Below, in pieces: positions 10,516 through 22,879 of a stretch of 64,000 bases of DNA (position 1 is its first letter; every line of letters starts with the position of its first letter). A program made the position numbers and the translations under genes. The stretch spans positions 1,550,001 to 1,614,000 of the forward strand of contig JAOWBW010000060.1 of the NCBI GenBank assembly GCA_026119855.1, given 5' to 3'. The notes under the pieces were generated by a model. That model ran no database searches. It had not been told where the DNA came from and saw nothing but the letters and a program-made list of their open reading frames with translations. Source of the stretch: Campanula takesimana. Taxonomy: Eukaryota > Streptophyta > Magnoliopsida > Asterales > Campanulaceae.

Positions 10516-12136
10516 ACAAGTACACGTACGCAATCATTGCGAAGACAAATCAATCTAACAATGGCACGTACAGTGTCCATATAACACGGTCAATCCAAGT
10601 TAGAGTCTATTAATAACAGACCTCAAACAAGTAGTAGGGTATATCATTCTATATCACTTTGTCACATGCCAAGTTTGCACGTACATATTCATATCACGTT
10701 TAACACATTAAAGTGTCTATCACGATACCCTTACTATCAAATAGAGCCCAATACCTTAGACTCTAAATACGTAGTAGAATAGGTCACATCATACCTAGTC
10801 ACAGTCATATCTCACGTATATGTATTGTTAGTAATCGAATACATTTCCTATCACATATTGTGTTCTGTAGTTATTCTTATTAACTTAAATCGTAGTATTC
10901 ACGATTATATGAATTATCTTCATTTTACACTGGTCCCTATTTTCTTTAGGAACCCATTTCAAGACAAGATATCTTCTTATTCTTTATATACTTCATTGAG
11001 TATATACACGATTAAAACCAATCACAAGCACTTTAGTGCTTATTCATAGCACTTCCAATATACACGTATCAAATTCAAATGTGTAGTAGAGTTAATTATT
11101 CTCTATCTAATCCCATATCCCAACTCTTTCGGTTATTCATACCATGTATCAAGTAATCAAGAAGTAACATTCTATCAAGTAAATATATGCAAGATTTGCA
11201 TATACACATCAAGAATCTTTCAAGTTTATTACCATACACATATATTGTTGTCAAGGAACATACAAGATTTTATAATCTTATATTCAAGTCTTAATCCAAT
11301 TATTTGGATGTTCAAGTCATGTACAAGATTTTATTGTCTTATACTTCAAGTTACTGTCTCAACTTAAGACATTCAAGACATTCAACACATTCAACACATA
11401 TACAAGATTTTATCATCTTATATCCAAGTTCTCAATCCATTTCTTTGGATGGTTAAACATGTACAAGAGTTAATTATCTTATACTTCAAGTTCAAGCTAG
11501 GAAGATGAATTATACATCTTTCACGAATTATTTTCCAATCCTTTTCTTAGGACATTCAAGCTCAAGACATTAGTTGGTGCCCCCATGGTACACAAACATT
11601 AACTTCAAGACACATAAAAGAGAGTTACTACTCTTATACTCAAATTATCATTTAATTATGATTCAAGTCCATATTTCATTTGTTCACAAAGGGACTATTT
11701 TTCAGTACTAGAGTGTTCTACAACACTCATCTAGGCCATCTAGGGTAGTACCCTAAACATAGACCAAGAATACTTCGAGTTCAAATTAAGTAAATGAGCT
11801 ATACAACTCATACTTACAAGTTCATAATCCCCTACATAGGATATTCAAGCTCAAGACACTAATTTGGTGCTCTCAAGGTACACAAACATTGTTCCAAAAC
11901 AAGCATAACACATAAGTGCTTGTTCATAGCACTTTCAAGACATAAAAAAGGGTTCTTCCTTTTATACTCAAGTTCTCATTTTAATTTAATGAGTAATCAT
12001 GTTCAAGACTCACTTCTGATGCCCCTAAGGTGTCACAACACTTGCTAGGACATCTAATACTAAGGCTATATGCCTTAGGAGAGATAAGCTTTCATTTCAA
12101 TTTAGATTTACAACACTTTTGTTGAAACCGGGGACC

Positions 12137-12242
12137 AGGCGGGCGCCTATGATGGACCGGGCGGGCGCCTGTTCTAGCACTTTTGAAACCAAAACTCCTG
12201 ATGAAATGGGCGGGCGCTCAAAGGATAACCAGGCGGGCGCCT
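12137..12242. repeat. GC-rich CG-NN-CG dyad cluster (C, 3' LTR)
   Basis: Four modules with core GCGGGCGC are present: AGGCGGGCGCCT at 12137, CGGGCGGGCGCCT near 12158, GGGCGGGCGCTC at 12208 and AGGCGGGCGCCT at 12231. They lie about 855-960 nt from the U3 end of the LTR. The same core occurs four times in the unrelated copia solo LTR at 49721-49824. Confidence 0.7.
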
Positions 12243-13096
12243 GATGCGATTTTCAGCAACACTCAATTTCTTTCCAGGCTTAAGAATCCTCCGTCCCAAG
12301 CGTAGGAGTAACTTTCACTAACCCTTAGGCAATACCCAGGACACTATTTCAAGCTCAATTCTTTTCTTTTACCGTCCCAAAAATAATAGGATAATTTCCT
12401 TTTTTTTCCATTTAAATATTTCACCATCCCAAAAGTATAAGTATAATTTTCTAATATACTTGTATAATCATTTAGGGATACTTCCATTCATTTCCCCGTA
12501 CCACAAATAATGGTACAATTTTTCTAATAATATTTAAATCAAGTTAATATTTTACCGTCCCAAGTTTACAAGTATCACAAAATTCAACCAAATCACGAAA
12601 TTAACAAGCACAAGTATCAAGAATAACACATAGGCATGTTATTACAAGCAAGGGGGAGCTAATAACTTACCTACTCCAAAATCAAATTCACCCAAACTAA
12701 TTTCTGTTCGGCAGGAAATGCTCTACTCACCGCCCTGATCATCTATGCAAAGTCGGATTTTCGAACAGAGGCATAATTAAGCGAGAGGAGTCGAGAATAG
12801 GGTAAAACTGAACTCCCTTTTATGAAACAGAGAGAAAGTACGAGCAGAAACTGAGAAATGCTTTCTCAGATGGCAAACACAAGAAGATATACTTACAAGT
12901 TTCGAGAAATTGCAATTAAGCCCTCCAAGCTTTACTTTTAACAAAAAGGCCCCTAAACTCTCAACTTTGACATTTAACCACCTTAAGTTTCTAAAGTAGT
13001 TAAATAATTAACTCAAATAAAATAGCATATAAATATGCTAGTCAAGAATTTAACAAGCAAGTCAAGAATTTAACAAGAATTAGGACGGGCGTTACA

Positions 13097-14473
13097 TCCT
13101 CCCCTCCTTAAAGAAAATTCGTCCTCGAATTTTACTGATCAAGATTATAACATATATAATCAATAAATAGAATTCAAGAGCATCAAGACTATACACATAT
13201 ACTCACAAATAGATATTACACATATGCTCACAAATATTCTATGCAATCCAGATGTATCAATTATAACATCGAAACACATAAAGTCAAGAAGACTCGATTA
13301 GTCAATCCACTATATTGGTGAAACTTGACATATCCACTAAAAATAATAGAACTGGTCATATCCTCCAGATCACTGTAATACTAGTCAAATCCACTAGGCA
13401 ATCTCAAATACTGAAGTCATGGTCATCCATCATTTCAATATTTAAAAATTGACTTCACGTTTATCAATCCATCGAAAAGGTATAGCTCTCGGTGTCAAAT
13501 AATTAACGATAGAGCTGCCTTCGAAATTCATTAATGAATCTCTAACAAGATCAAGAAAATCTCAAGAACACGCGTACCTTGGTTGTTTCCACTTATAGGT
13601 CAACAAAGATGCCTGAAGTAAACCCACTTCAAAATAGATATATCCTCTATCAAGAAATTTCTCAAGTTGAATTTTCAACTCTTTTAACTCAATCGAGGTC
13701 AAGAACATTAATCCAGATGTCAGCACTGTATTCGCACTGTAATAACTCAAGATAATCCAAGTTTCTCATCAAGTAACATGTATTACTCAGTAGAAATTAT
13801 AGCTGAGATCTCATCAAGAATGGATACATCCATCTAGTTTGGTGTAGAAATTCCACTGTCAATCACATAGGTTAAATACCCAGTACAATCTCGATAACAC
13901 TGTTCGAACTTTCAATGCAAAACATGAATATTATACATAATTATATCATGCTCATAAAAATAGTCAAGCATACTAGCATAGAACTATTCACCATCTATTG
14001 TGGCAAACAAGAATGGCATAACATATAGAAAGCCAAATCATAACACGTAAGAGCCAAGCCATAACACGTATCACATCAATGTCCCATCTAGGTAACATGA
14101 CCAAGTTAACATAGAACGTATAGGGTGTTATCACCCACACTTCTATCAAGCTCTTATACATAACGATATCAAGCATGGAGTCTCTTACTAGAGAATACAC
14201 TTCCACATAATTCACGAGATAAGGACAAGCATGCATATATAGCACGAAACAATGTCCACAAGACAAGATAGATACGCCTAAGTCTTTAAAGACTCGCGCT
14301 ATCGATTCTCAAACCATCTAATCCAATTGGATCAACACTATCAACACCAGTCCTATGCCTGGTATAACAACAAGTAAAGGAACACTCAACGTCAGGAGCA
14401 CACCCATAAGCCAACCCACGAATGCCGTAGACCCTATCCAGGATTAGAGCTAACCATAGCTCTGATACCAAAC
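13097..14473 (-). other. Internal region of element C
   Basis: This is 1377 bp between the LTRs. The right edge carries the primer site (14459-14473, GTTTGGTATCAGAGC on the minus strand). The left edge carries the phrase TTCGAGGACGAATTTT and the polypurine tract, both usual before a chromovirus 3' LTR. Apart from the RT scrap at 13625-13699 no conserved domain is visible. A 92-codon frame at 13988-14266 shares its C-terminal half with a frame in D, but its coding status is doubtful. Confidence 0.8.
13625..13699 (-). pseudogene. RT N-terminal remnant in element C
   Basis: A stretch of about 25 residues contains ELKELKIQLEKFLDRGYI. It matches the segment just before the RT palm in chromoviruses A and B (ELKELKVQLQEL-x-DRGFI). 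The conserved continuation into RPSVSPWGAP is absent. The homologous scrap in D lies at 40759-40818. This shows the C/D family derives from a chromovirus that lost nearly all of gag-pol before it amplified. Confidence 0.7.
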
Positions 14474-15570
14474 TGACACGCCCCAAGTCCCGGGATCCCC
14501 TAATAGAACCTCGAATCTGGTGCGCGTAACTAACGAGGAATGAAAAACTAACAAGAAACAAGAACCTAACGGGAAACAGGAACAATACCTGTTAGAAAAA
14601 AACTGACATGATATATATACTCTAGAGTAAGGAGCTAAGATAGCTCACAACGAGTTCTAGACCAAGAAAATTAAAACCAAACATGGTTACATACAGCGGA
14701 AGACATGCCTAGCACATAATCTGGCATCAAGAGATGTCTAGAGACAACAAGTACTACACAAGTCTACCCCAACAAGCCCTGAGTTTAACAACTCATACAA
14801 CATCGTCCTTACCAAAGTGTAAAAGGATACTAGTCTCAAACAAGAGCATCCTGCGGAGTACGTTCCCAGCTATGTCGAGCCTCACTGCGTACTATCCCCT
14901 GCTTTCTTGGGGGGGGGGGGAAACAAATAAAGGGTGAGATAAATCTCAGTAAGCTATTAACATGCAACTACATGACATGTTATCACGCCATTCCAGTAGA
15001 TACTCAAGTAATCATATACCAAGTAACAAGTATAGAAGAGGCTAAGCCAACTCAACAAGTAATCAAGCTCAAGATATGATCAGGTAACAAGTAGTCAAGT
15101 AGTGTGAGAGGCTAGACCAACTCACCAAGAAGCACATAGGCCTATCACGTATCATTACCTGAATCCTTCCTTTTTCTTCGAAGAATACCATTGTTGTCGA
15201 TGCTTGTATAGCTGATAACAACCACGATCAAGATCAAGAGACTGCTATGCAGTATATAAGAAGACCCGGTAACCAGTGTCATTCACAAGAACAAGATTAA
15301 CGAGGTGTTCACGATTTCAGCATTCACTTATATCAGGCGTATTGCTCTAATACAGGATGCTAAGCCCTTACTATGGCCGGTAGTAAGGGAAAAACAGACC
15401 GAATGCATAGACCCACGATTATCACTTAAGCCCCAGCTCTCGCGATAAGCGTGAACCTATACACCCCTCTGCACCAAATAAGCTAGCTGGACTCACACGA
15501 GAATGCACAAGTAGATGTTTACTTGAACTACAAGAATAGAACTAAGTCCCATATTAGTGGACCAGTCTTT

Positions 15571-15798
15571 ATGCACCATATAATCACGTATCATGTGCTC
15601 ACAAAAATATGCACCATGTAATCATGTATCATGTGCTCACGAGAATATGCACCATGTAATCATGTATCATGTGCTCACGAGAATATGCACCATGTAATCA
15701 TGTATCATGTGCTCACGAAAATATGCACCATGTAATCATGTATTATGTGCTCACGAGAATATGCACCATGTAATCATGTATCATGTGCTCACGAGAAT
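15571..15798 (-). repeat. 38-bp tandem repeat, 6 units (C, 5' LTR)
   Basis: Six complete head-to-tail units of the 38-bp repeat span 228 bp. The first unit is the most diverged. The sister LTR has five (one shortened), so copy number has changed since insertion. Confidence 0.92.
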
Positions 15799-17428
15799 AC
15801 AAGTACACGTACGCAATCATTGCGAAGACAAATCAATCTAACAATGGCACATAGAGTGTCCATATAACACGGTCAATCCAAGTTAGAGTCTATTAATAAC
15901 AGACCTCAAACAAGTAGTAGGGTATATCATTCTATATCACTTTGTCACATGCCAAGTTTGCACGTACATATTCATATCACGTTTAACACATTAAAGTGTC
16001 TATCACGATACCCTTACTATCAAATAGAGCCCAATACCTTAGACTCTAAATACGTAGTAGAATAGGTCACATCATACCTAGTCACAGTCATATCTCACGT
16101 ATATGTATCGTTAGTAATCGAATACATTTTCTAACACATATTGTGTTCTATAGTTATTCTTATTAACTTAAATCGTATTATTCACGATTATATGAATTAT
16201 CTTCATTTTACACTAGTCCCTATTTTCTTTAGGAACCCATTTCAAGACAAGATATCTTCTTATTCTTTATATACTTCATTGAGTATATACACGATTAAAA
16301 CCAATCACAAGCACTTTAGTGCTTATTCATAGCACTTCCAATATACACGTATCAAATTCAAATGTGTAGTAGAGTTAATTATTCTCTATCTAATCCCATA
16401 TCCCAACTCTTTCGGTTATTCATACCATGTATCAAGTAATCAAGAAGTAACATTCTATCAAGTAAATATATGCAAGATTTGCATATACACATCAAGAATC
16501 TTTCAAGTTTATTACCATACACATATATTGTTGTCAAGGAACATACAAGATTTTATAATCTTATATTCAAGTCTTAATCCAATTATTTGGATGTTCATGT
16601 CATGTACAAGATTTTATTGTCTTATACTTCAAGTTACTGTCTCAACTTAAGACATTCAAGACATTCAAGACATTCAAGACATTCAACACATATACAAGAT
16701 TTTATCATCTTATATCCAAGTTCTCAATCCATTTCTTTGGATGGTTAAACATGTACAAGAGTTAATTATCTTATACTTCAAGTTCAAGCTAGGAAGATGA
16801 ATTATACATCTTTCACGAATTATTTTCCAATCCTTTTCTTAGGACATTCAAGCTCAAGACATTAGTTGGTGCCCCCAAGGTACCCAAACATTAACTTCAA
16901 GACACATAAAAGAGAGTTCCTACTCTTATACTCAAGTTATCATTTAATTATGATTCAAGTCCACATTTCATTTGTTCACAAAAGGACTATTTTTCAGTAC
17001 TAGAGTGTTCTACAACACTCATCTAGGTCATCTAGGGTAGTACCCTAAACCTAGACCAAGAATACTTCGAGTTCAAATTAAGTAAATGAGCTATACAACT
17101 CATACTTACAAGTTCATAATCCCCTACATAGGATATTCAAGCTCAAGACACTAATTTGGTGCTCTCAAGGTGCACAAACATTGTTCCAAAACAAGCATAA
17201 CACATAAGTGCTTGTTCATAGCACTTTCAAGACATAAAAAAGGGTTCTTCCTTTTATACTCAAGTTCTCATTTTAATTTAATAAGTAATCATGTTCAAGA
17301 CTCACTTCTGATGCCTCTAAGGTGTCACAACACTTGCTAGGACATCTAATACTAAGGCTATATGCCTTAGGAGAGATAAGCCTTCATTTCAATTTAGATT
17401 TAAAACACTTTTGTTGAAACAGGGGACC

Positions 17429-17534
17429 AGGCGGGCGCCTATGATGGACCGAGCGGGCGCCTGTTCTAGCACTTTTGAAACCAAAACTCCTGATGAAATG
17501 GGCGGGCGCTCAAAGGATAACCAGGCGGGCGCCT
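17429..17534. repeat. GC-rich CG-NN-CG dyad cluster (C, 5' LTR)
   Basis: Four modules with core GCGGGCGC lie at 17429, 17451, 17500 and 17523, in the same order and spacing as in the other C LTR. The second module carries an arm substitution (GAGCGGGCGCCT). Confidence 0.65.
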
Positions 17535-18394
17535 GATGCGATTTTCAGCAACACTCAATTTCTTTCCAGGCTTAAGAATCCTCCGTCCCAAGCGTAGGAG
17601 TAACTTTCACTAACCCTTAGGCAATACCCAGGACACTATTTCAAGCTCAATTCTTTTCTTTTACCGTCCCACAAATAATAGGATAATTTCCTTTTTTTTT
17701 GCATTTTAATATTTCACCATCCCAAAAGTATAAGTATAATTTGTTAATATACTTGTATAATCATTTAGGGATACTTCCATTCATTTCCCCGTACCACAAA
17801 TAATGGTACAATTTTTCTAATAATATTTAAATCAAGTTAATATTTTACCGTCCCAAATTTACAAGTATCACAAAATTCAACCAAATCACGAAATTAACAA
17901 GCACAAGTATCAAGAATAACACATAGGCATGTTATTACAAGCAAGGGAGAGCTAATAACTTACCTACTCCGAAATCAAATTCGCCCAAACTAATTTCTGT
18001 TCGGCGGGAAATGCTCTACTCACTGCCCTGATCATCTATGCGAAGTCGGATTTTCGAACAGAGGCATAATTAAGCGAGAGGAGTCGAGAATAGGGTAAAA
18101 CTGAACTCCCTTTTATGAAACAGAGAGAAAGTACGAGAAGAAACTGAGAAATGCTTTCTCAGATTGCAAACACAAGAAGATATACTTACAAGTTTCGAGA
18201 AATTGCAATTAAGCCCTCCAAGCTTTACTTTTAACAAAAAGGCCCCTAAACTCTCAACTTTGACATTTAACCACCTTAATTTTCTAAAGTAGTTAAATAA
18301 TTAACTCAAATAAAATAGCATATAAATATGATAGTCAAGAATTTAACAAGCAAGTCAAGAATTTAACAAGAATTAGGACGGGCGTTACACCTCA

Positions 18395-20089
18395 GATATA
18401 GGAGTAGTACCAGGAAGTAAGTCAATACAGAACTCGATTTCCCGGTCAGGAGGCATATCATACTCAGAAGAAAATACATCTGAAAATTCTTTAACAATAG
18501 GCACATCCTTAATATCAGGAATCCTTTTAGTAGTATCAAGAACACTGGCCAAATACCCCACACAACCACGATTCAATAACTTTCTAGCCTTCACATAAGA
18601 AATAATACGAATCTCCCTACCCAAAGGAACGACCTCAAAGGTAAATTCAGGGATATTAGGGATAGAAAATGTGACCACCTTTTTAAAGCATTCCACAGAA
18701 GCATGATATTTACTCAACCAATCCATACCCAAAATAATATCAAAATCTTGTAATGGCAAGATTACTAAATCAGCAGGCAAAACATGCTCACGTATATGCA
18801 CATCACAAGAAGGCAACACCTTATTGGTCATCAAACACTCCCCCATAGGAGTAGACACCTCTAACACATAAGGTAGAGACTCAGAAGACAAATGCAACCG
18901 AGAAGCAAAATACACAGACACATAAGAATGCGAAGAACCAGGGTCTATAAGTGCTCGTTCCCTCAAACTAGACACAGAAATTATACCTCCTATCACATTA
19001 GAAGAGTCTGAAGCCTGTTTTTGAGTAATGGCAAAGACATGACCCTGCACCTTAAGCTTTCCTGAAGAATCCCTCTTCTGGCCCTGAGAAGACCCAACTA
19101 CACTTCCCGAAGACTGATTATTAAACCTGGGACAATTCTTCTGAAAATGACCCAACTGACCGCAATTCAAACATCTACCATGTTTCTTCCAACATATCTC
19201 TTCAGAATGTCCTTCTTTCTGACAATAGTTACAAACCTTCTTATTCTGACTCCCTGAAGTGTTACCTTGATTTTTGTTACCCGATTGCCCTTGAGAAAAT
19301 CCCCTAAACTGTGAAGATGCTCCTTGATTCCCTCTATTATCACCATGTTGTTGTTGTTGTGGTTGTTTCCCTTGTCCTCCTTATCTTCCTCCACCCTTTT
19401 CTTCCATCTTTCTCTTGTGTTCAACTATATCATGTTCCACTTGGTAAGCACGATCAATCGCATCCTGCAAGTCTTGAAATTTATATGAAATGAGCTATGT
19501 TCTGATCACTGTTCTCAACCCTTTCACGAACCTCATAGTCTTCCTTTCTTCAGTAGCCACCAAGTAAGGACAATGCCTAGCCATATTCAGTGAACTTAGC
19601 AACATACTCAGCTACCGTCATCATATTCTGCTCCAAGTTAAGGAATTTAACCTCCTTTTTATCTTGGTACACCTTAGGAATAAAGTGCTCTTTAAATTTC
19701 CTCACGAAAGTCTCCCAAACATAGGGTACATGGGTTTCATCCCAACTAGCTTTCACCACTTTCCACCAATACTCGGCTGCTCCAATCAGTTTGTAAGTTG
19801 CAAATCGAACTTTATCTTCCTCAGTACATGGTAGAACATCGAAAATTTTCTCTATCGACTCAACCCACCTTTCAGCCTTAGTGACATCAGGCTCTCCATC
19901 ATACCCCATAGGCTTCATTTTCAGAAACTGTTCTAGGCCATATCTTGGTGGTACCAGTTCCCTCTCTTGCCTCTGATCATTTAAAGTTTTCATTGCTGCT
20001 TCGAACATCCCTTGAAACATAATTCGAGCCTCTTCTCTGGCATGCCCTTGACCTGAAGAACCAGCCTGATCTCCTTCATTCTCAACCAT
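18395..20089 (-). pseudogene. gag-pol: Chromovirus A gag-protease and start of RT linker
   Basis: The start MVENEGD at 20089 follows the leader, at the same place as the gag start in B. The Gag core includes PRYGLEQFLKMKPMGYDG and AAEYWWKVVKASWDETH. A frameshift near 19578, a stop soon after and another near 19380 break it. Downstream are two CCHC knuckles (CNYCQKEGHSEEIC and LNCGQLGHFQKNC) and a protease with LIDPGSSHSY and DIILGMDWLS. The frame then reaches the PGTTPISEV linker, where element C is inserted. The protease triad reads DPG, as in B. Function would be particle assembly and polyprotein processing, but it is inactive here. Confidence 0.85.
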
Positions 20090-20185
20090 TTTTAATAAGT
20101 ACCTGCATAAGACACTCAACGTTACTCACTTTATACAATACTACCCTCCTAGGTCATTTAGTCAATCTAGACCATCTACAACCTA

Positions 20186-20199
20186 GCTCTGATACCAAC
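20186..20199 (-). other. primer-binding site of chromovirus A
   Basis: Directly inside the 5' LTR the minus strand reads GTTGGTATCAGAGC. The core TGGTATCAGAGC is the complement of the initiator tRNA-Met 3' end used by most plant Ty3 and copia elements. Confidence 0.85.
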
Positions 20200-21481
20200 T
20201 GTCGCGCCCCAAACCCGTGGTCCTACTTGGCCCCACGCTCGGGACATGAGTGGAAGACGTTATGAAATATTTTGAATTTTTTTCGAAATGTACTTTCATA
20301 AAGTTTAACAAAATCACACTTGAAGTTCAAAGACTTCATTTAATCCTTAAACAAACTTTACAACCAACTTTCACAACGAAAGTACTTAGCCCAAAGGCTT
20401 ACAAACTTTTATACAAATGTACATACACCAACATTATCCAAAATAGGTGTTACAATAGGAAGTACGGGTACTCTACCCAAAATGTTTTACATTTACATAA
20501 TGTAACCTTAACAAAACAAGTCCCAACTCTTACTACTCCAACGTCCTCCCGTGCCAAAGTGTCCTATCCCCTGGACTCGCCTTTATCTAAAACAGTAAAC
20601 AAATAAATGGTGAGAATGAATCTCAGTAAGCTACTAAAATGCAACTACGTTTCATGCTAAAATGATAAGTATAACAAACAATATCATAAGCATCACATAG
20701 CACATAGCATGAGAGGCAAATCCAACTCATAATACCACACATACAACGATGTAACACTCACAAGGATACTTAGCCAAGGTTTACCGAAAGAACATAACCG
20801 TCTGGGAATACCATTTAAGAAAACCATTTGAGAAACCCATTTGAGCAGCATAATTAGCTGAAGCCGGGATCCCGAAAACCAAACCATAAGAACCAAAGTA
20901 ACTACGGGGGGAATATGACACAAATTCATAACCCAAATGCTCACTCGAGGGAGCTAACTCATCCCATCCAAGGCCAACCTGGACTGGGGAAAAAGGACCA
21001 GTGGAAAAGCCTTATAGTGAACTTGGTTGTGTGCCACTATAATACTTTCCACCTCCACTCGATAACACAAAACCAGCTGGACTTTCAAACAAAACACTGT
21101 AATAAATACTTGCTTAAACAACAACCGGGGCAATGATTCCAAAGTAGGGAACCAAGCCAAACACCTCACCAGAAGCACACAAAAGAATCACTCATAAAGT
21201 GTTCACAATATCATTGACATTTAAGTCATAAACACAACCTTGTACACATATGAAACCAAATCATCATCTACCATTTTAGCTTCCCAAAACACTTATCTAG
21301 GCACCCTAGACTAGGACACAAAACCTAGCCCAAGATTGGGTCCTAAACCAAGTCAATGAAATAATTTATTTTCTTCAGCAACAGTGGGCGCCCGCCCGCC
21401 CTCATCTTGGGCGACCGCCCAAGAGCCCTGTTTTAAAAATTCACCTTTCAGTAGTTCTGGGCGCTCGCCTGGCCCTCATCT
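20200..21481 (-). repeat. 5' LTR of chromovirus A, truncated
   Basis: It matches 4316 to about 5600 of the intact LTR, including the dyad cluster (three modules, 21385-21473) and the conserved block (20602-20656). It stops after CTCATC, where the sequence switches to copia gag. About 800 bp of the U3 side is missing. Confidence 0.9.
21385..21473. repeat. GC-rich dyad cluster (A, truncated 5' LTR)
   Basis: The first three of the four modules seen at 5505-5613 are present: GGGCGCCCGCCC, GGGCGACCGCCC and GGGCGCTCGCC. The fourth was lost at the 21481 breakpoint. Confidence 0.65.
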
Positions 21482-21490
21482 ATTCTTTAA

Positions 21491-21620
21491 AAAGGAAAAG
21501 TTAAAAGAGAATGAAATTAATTTCTTTGATTGGATCATGATCTTAAGAATTGTTCTAAAGCAAGAACGGAAATTATACATTCTTAATAATCCTAAGTTGT
21601 TGGTGTTAACCCAATATAAG
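21491..21620 (+). pseudogene. copia gag fragment
   Basis: A short frame with NFFDWIMILRIVLKQERKL resembles the N-terminal Gag helix of plant copia elements (pattern W-x3-L-x-I-x-L-x2-E-x-K). The preceding LTR and Gag start are absent. Further gag-derived but unreadable sequence follows to about 22860. It includes two pairs of direct repeats, at about 21869/21948 (ATGGCTGGTTT) and 22101/22163 (TTTTGGCTTAGTTTCGGCC). Confidence 0.6.
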
Positions 21621-22879
21621 TAACCTAAATTGCAATATTAATTTGATTAATATGTTCCATATGATCATCAAAATTTAATTTGATTAACTTGTTGATGATC
21701 TTAGATTCATGAATAAATTGTTTATTCTTGGTTTTGATAATCATGATGATTTGATCACCATGAACACCAAATCCTAATTGAATCAAGGAAAGCAATTTTT
21801 AGGAATATTTTGAAAATTTAAAATCTACCGCTTTTATGAATGATATTCTGAGTTGAATTTAATTGTTAGATGGCTGGTTTTAGAAACCGTGTTTCCTAAA
21901 ATTAAATGTCAAGTTCAAAACTACTTTGGGTTGGAACTAGTTTCAGATGGCTGGTTTACGAAACCGTATTTTCTGAAAAGTGATGTCAATTCAGAATTCA
22001 GAAAATTGAAATCAGAATCCTGAATTGTTATAGATTGCTGAAATCAATTAAATTGTTGAGACATGGAATTTAGAAATAAGACTACAGATTCATACAGAAA
22101 TGTGGATGCCTTTTGGCTTAGTTTCGGCCGTATGGACTGTTCTCTAAATTTATGAATGATGTACGGAATTGTGGATGCCTTTTGGCTTAGTTTCGGCCGT
22201 ACAGTTTGTGCTCTCAATATCTGAACTAAAGTGTGGAAAGACGATGATCTAAAGTCGAAAATTTGATTTTTGACTTAATGAATTTCTAAAAGGAAAGAGG
22301 ATTAAAAAGATAAAGGTAAGACAGATGTTATCAAACCTAAAGGAAATAATTGTGGCTAAAGTTATAACTCTAAATAATGCAAATTTGTAATATGGCAATT
22401 GGATTGACCATTTAAAACTGCAATCGAAATTCTGGATGATCAAAGAAAGTGAATGGTAGTGAGACTGCCACTTCAAACATTTATGTTATAAGATTAATCT
22501 TTCTATTTTTAATTATTGGGTATTGGATACCGGATTTGATCCCACATTTGTAAAAATGTGCAAGAATTAGTAAATTGAATTACTACTTAAAGTAAAGTTA
22601 ATCTACGAATGGTAATGGTGCAAGAGTTGCAACATTGTTCGTAGAACATTTATGAAGTGGCTTTATTTATTAAGTAGAAAAGTATTATTTTGTTATAAGA
22701 TAATGAAGGATATTTATTTCTTATTGAGAATAAGAAAGTGTTTTATTTATTATGATTTGCTTTATCGTATTGTTAAATCATATAAATAAATCTAATATCC
22801 TAAATCTTGAAGAACAAGATAATATATAAGGCTATAACATAAATAATTAAATTCTCAAGGCATTATTATTTTGATCAAA

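Larger units (their letters stand above)
9235..13096 (-). repeat. 3' LTR of element C
   Basis: The LTR begins TGACATGCCCC and ends GGGCGTTACA on the plus strand. It contains the conserved block at 9690-9740, a G13 tract at 9669-9681, a 38-bp tandem repeat (10333-10515), many short hairpins (about 10100-12080) and the GC dyad cluster at 12137-12242. No gene was seen. Confidence 0.9.
9235..18389 (-). mobile_element. Element C: non-autonomous large-LTR retrotransposon
   Basis: This is a complete element of 9155 bp. It has a 3862-bp left LTR, 1377 bp of internal DNA and a 3916-bp right LTR, flanked by CCTCA on both sides (9230-9234 and 18390-18394). The primer site (tRNA-iMet type) adjoins the right LTR and the polypurine tract TAAGGAGGGGAGGA adjoins the left LTR, so it points to the minus strand. 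No gag-pol is present, only a short RT-like scrap. Element D (36094-45307) is a sister copy. Transposition must have relied on proteins from another element, presumably a related chromovirus. Confidence 0.92.
14474..18389 (-). repeat. 5' LTR of element C
   Basis: This 3916-bp LTR is nearly identical to 9235-13096. It starts TGACACGCCCC and ends GGGCGTTACA. The length difference comes mainly from one and a fraction extra 38-bp units and small indels. The conserved block is at 14929-14979 with a G tract at 14909-14920. Confidence 0.9.
4316..21481 (-). mobile_element. Chromovirus A (Ty3/gypsy), 5' LTR truncated, hosts element C
   Basis: Minus-strand order is: truncated 5' LTR 20200-21481, Met primer site 20186-20199, gag, protease, RT, RNase H, integrase, chromodomain-like tail, polypurine tract AAGGGGGAGTGAT at 6409-6422, 3' LTR 4316-6408. 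Element C (9235-18389) splits pol. The reading frame closes when C and one CCTCA copy are removed. The left flank is TAATA. The right flank is lost because the LTR stops abruptly against copia DNA at 21481. The two LTRs differ by only a few percent by eye. Several stop codons and a gag frameshift make it inactive. Pol resembles B most closely. Confidence 0.9.

Noticed and set aside
19167..19424. 85-codon frame in the A gag region
   Set aside because: It is a shifted-frame shadow. The real frame there encodes the CCHC knuckles.
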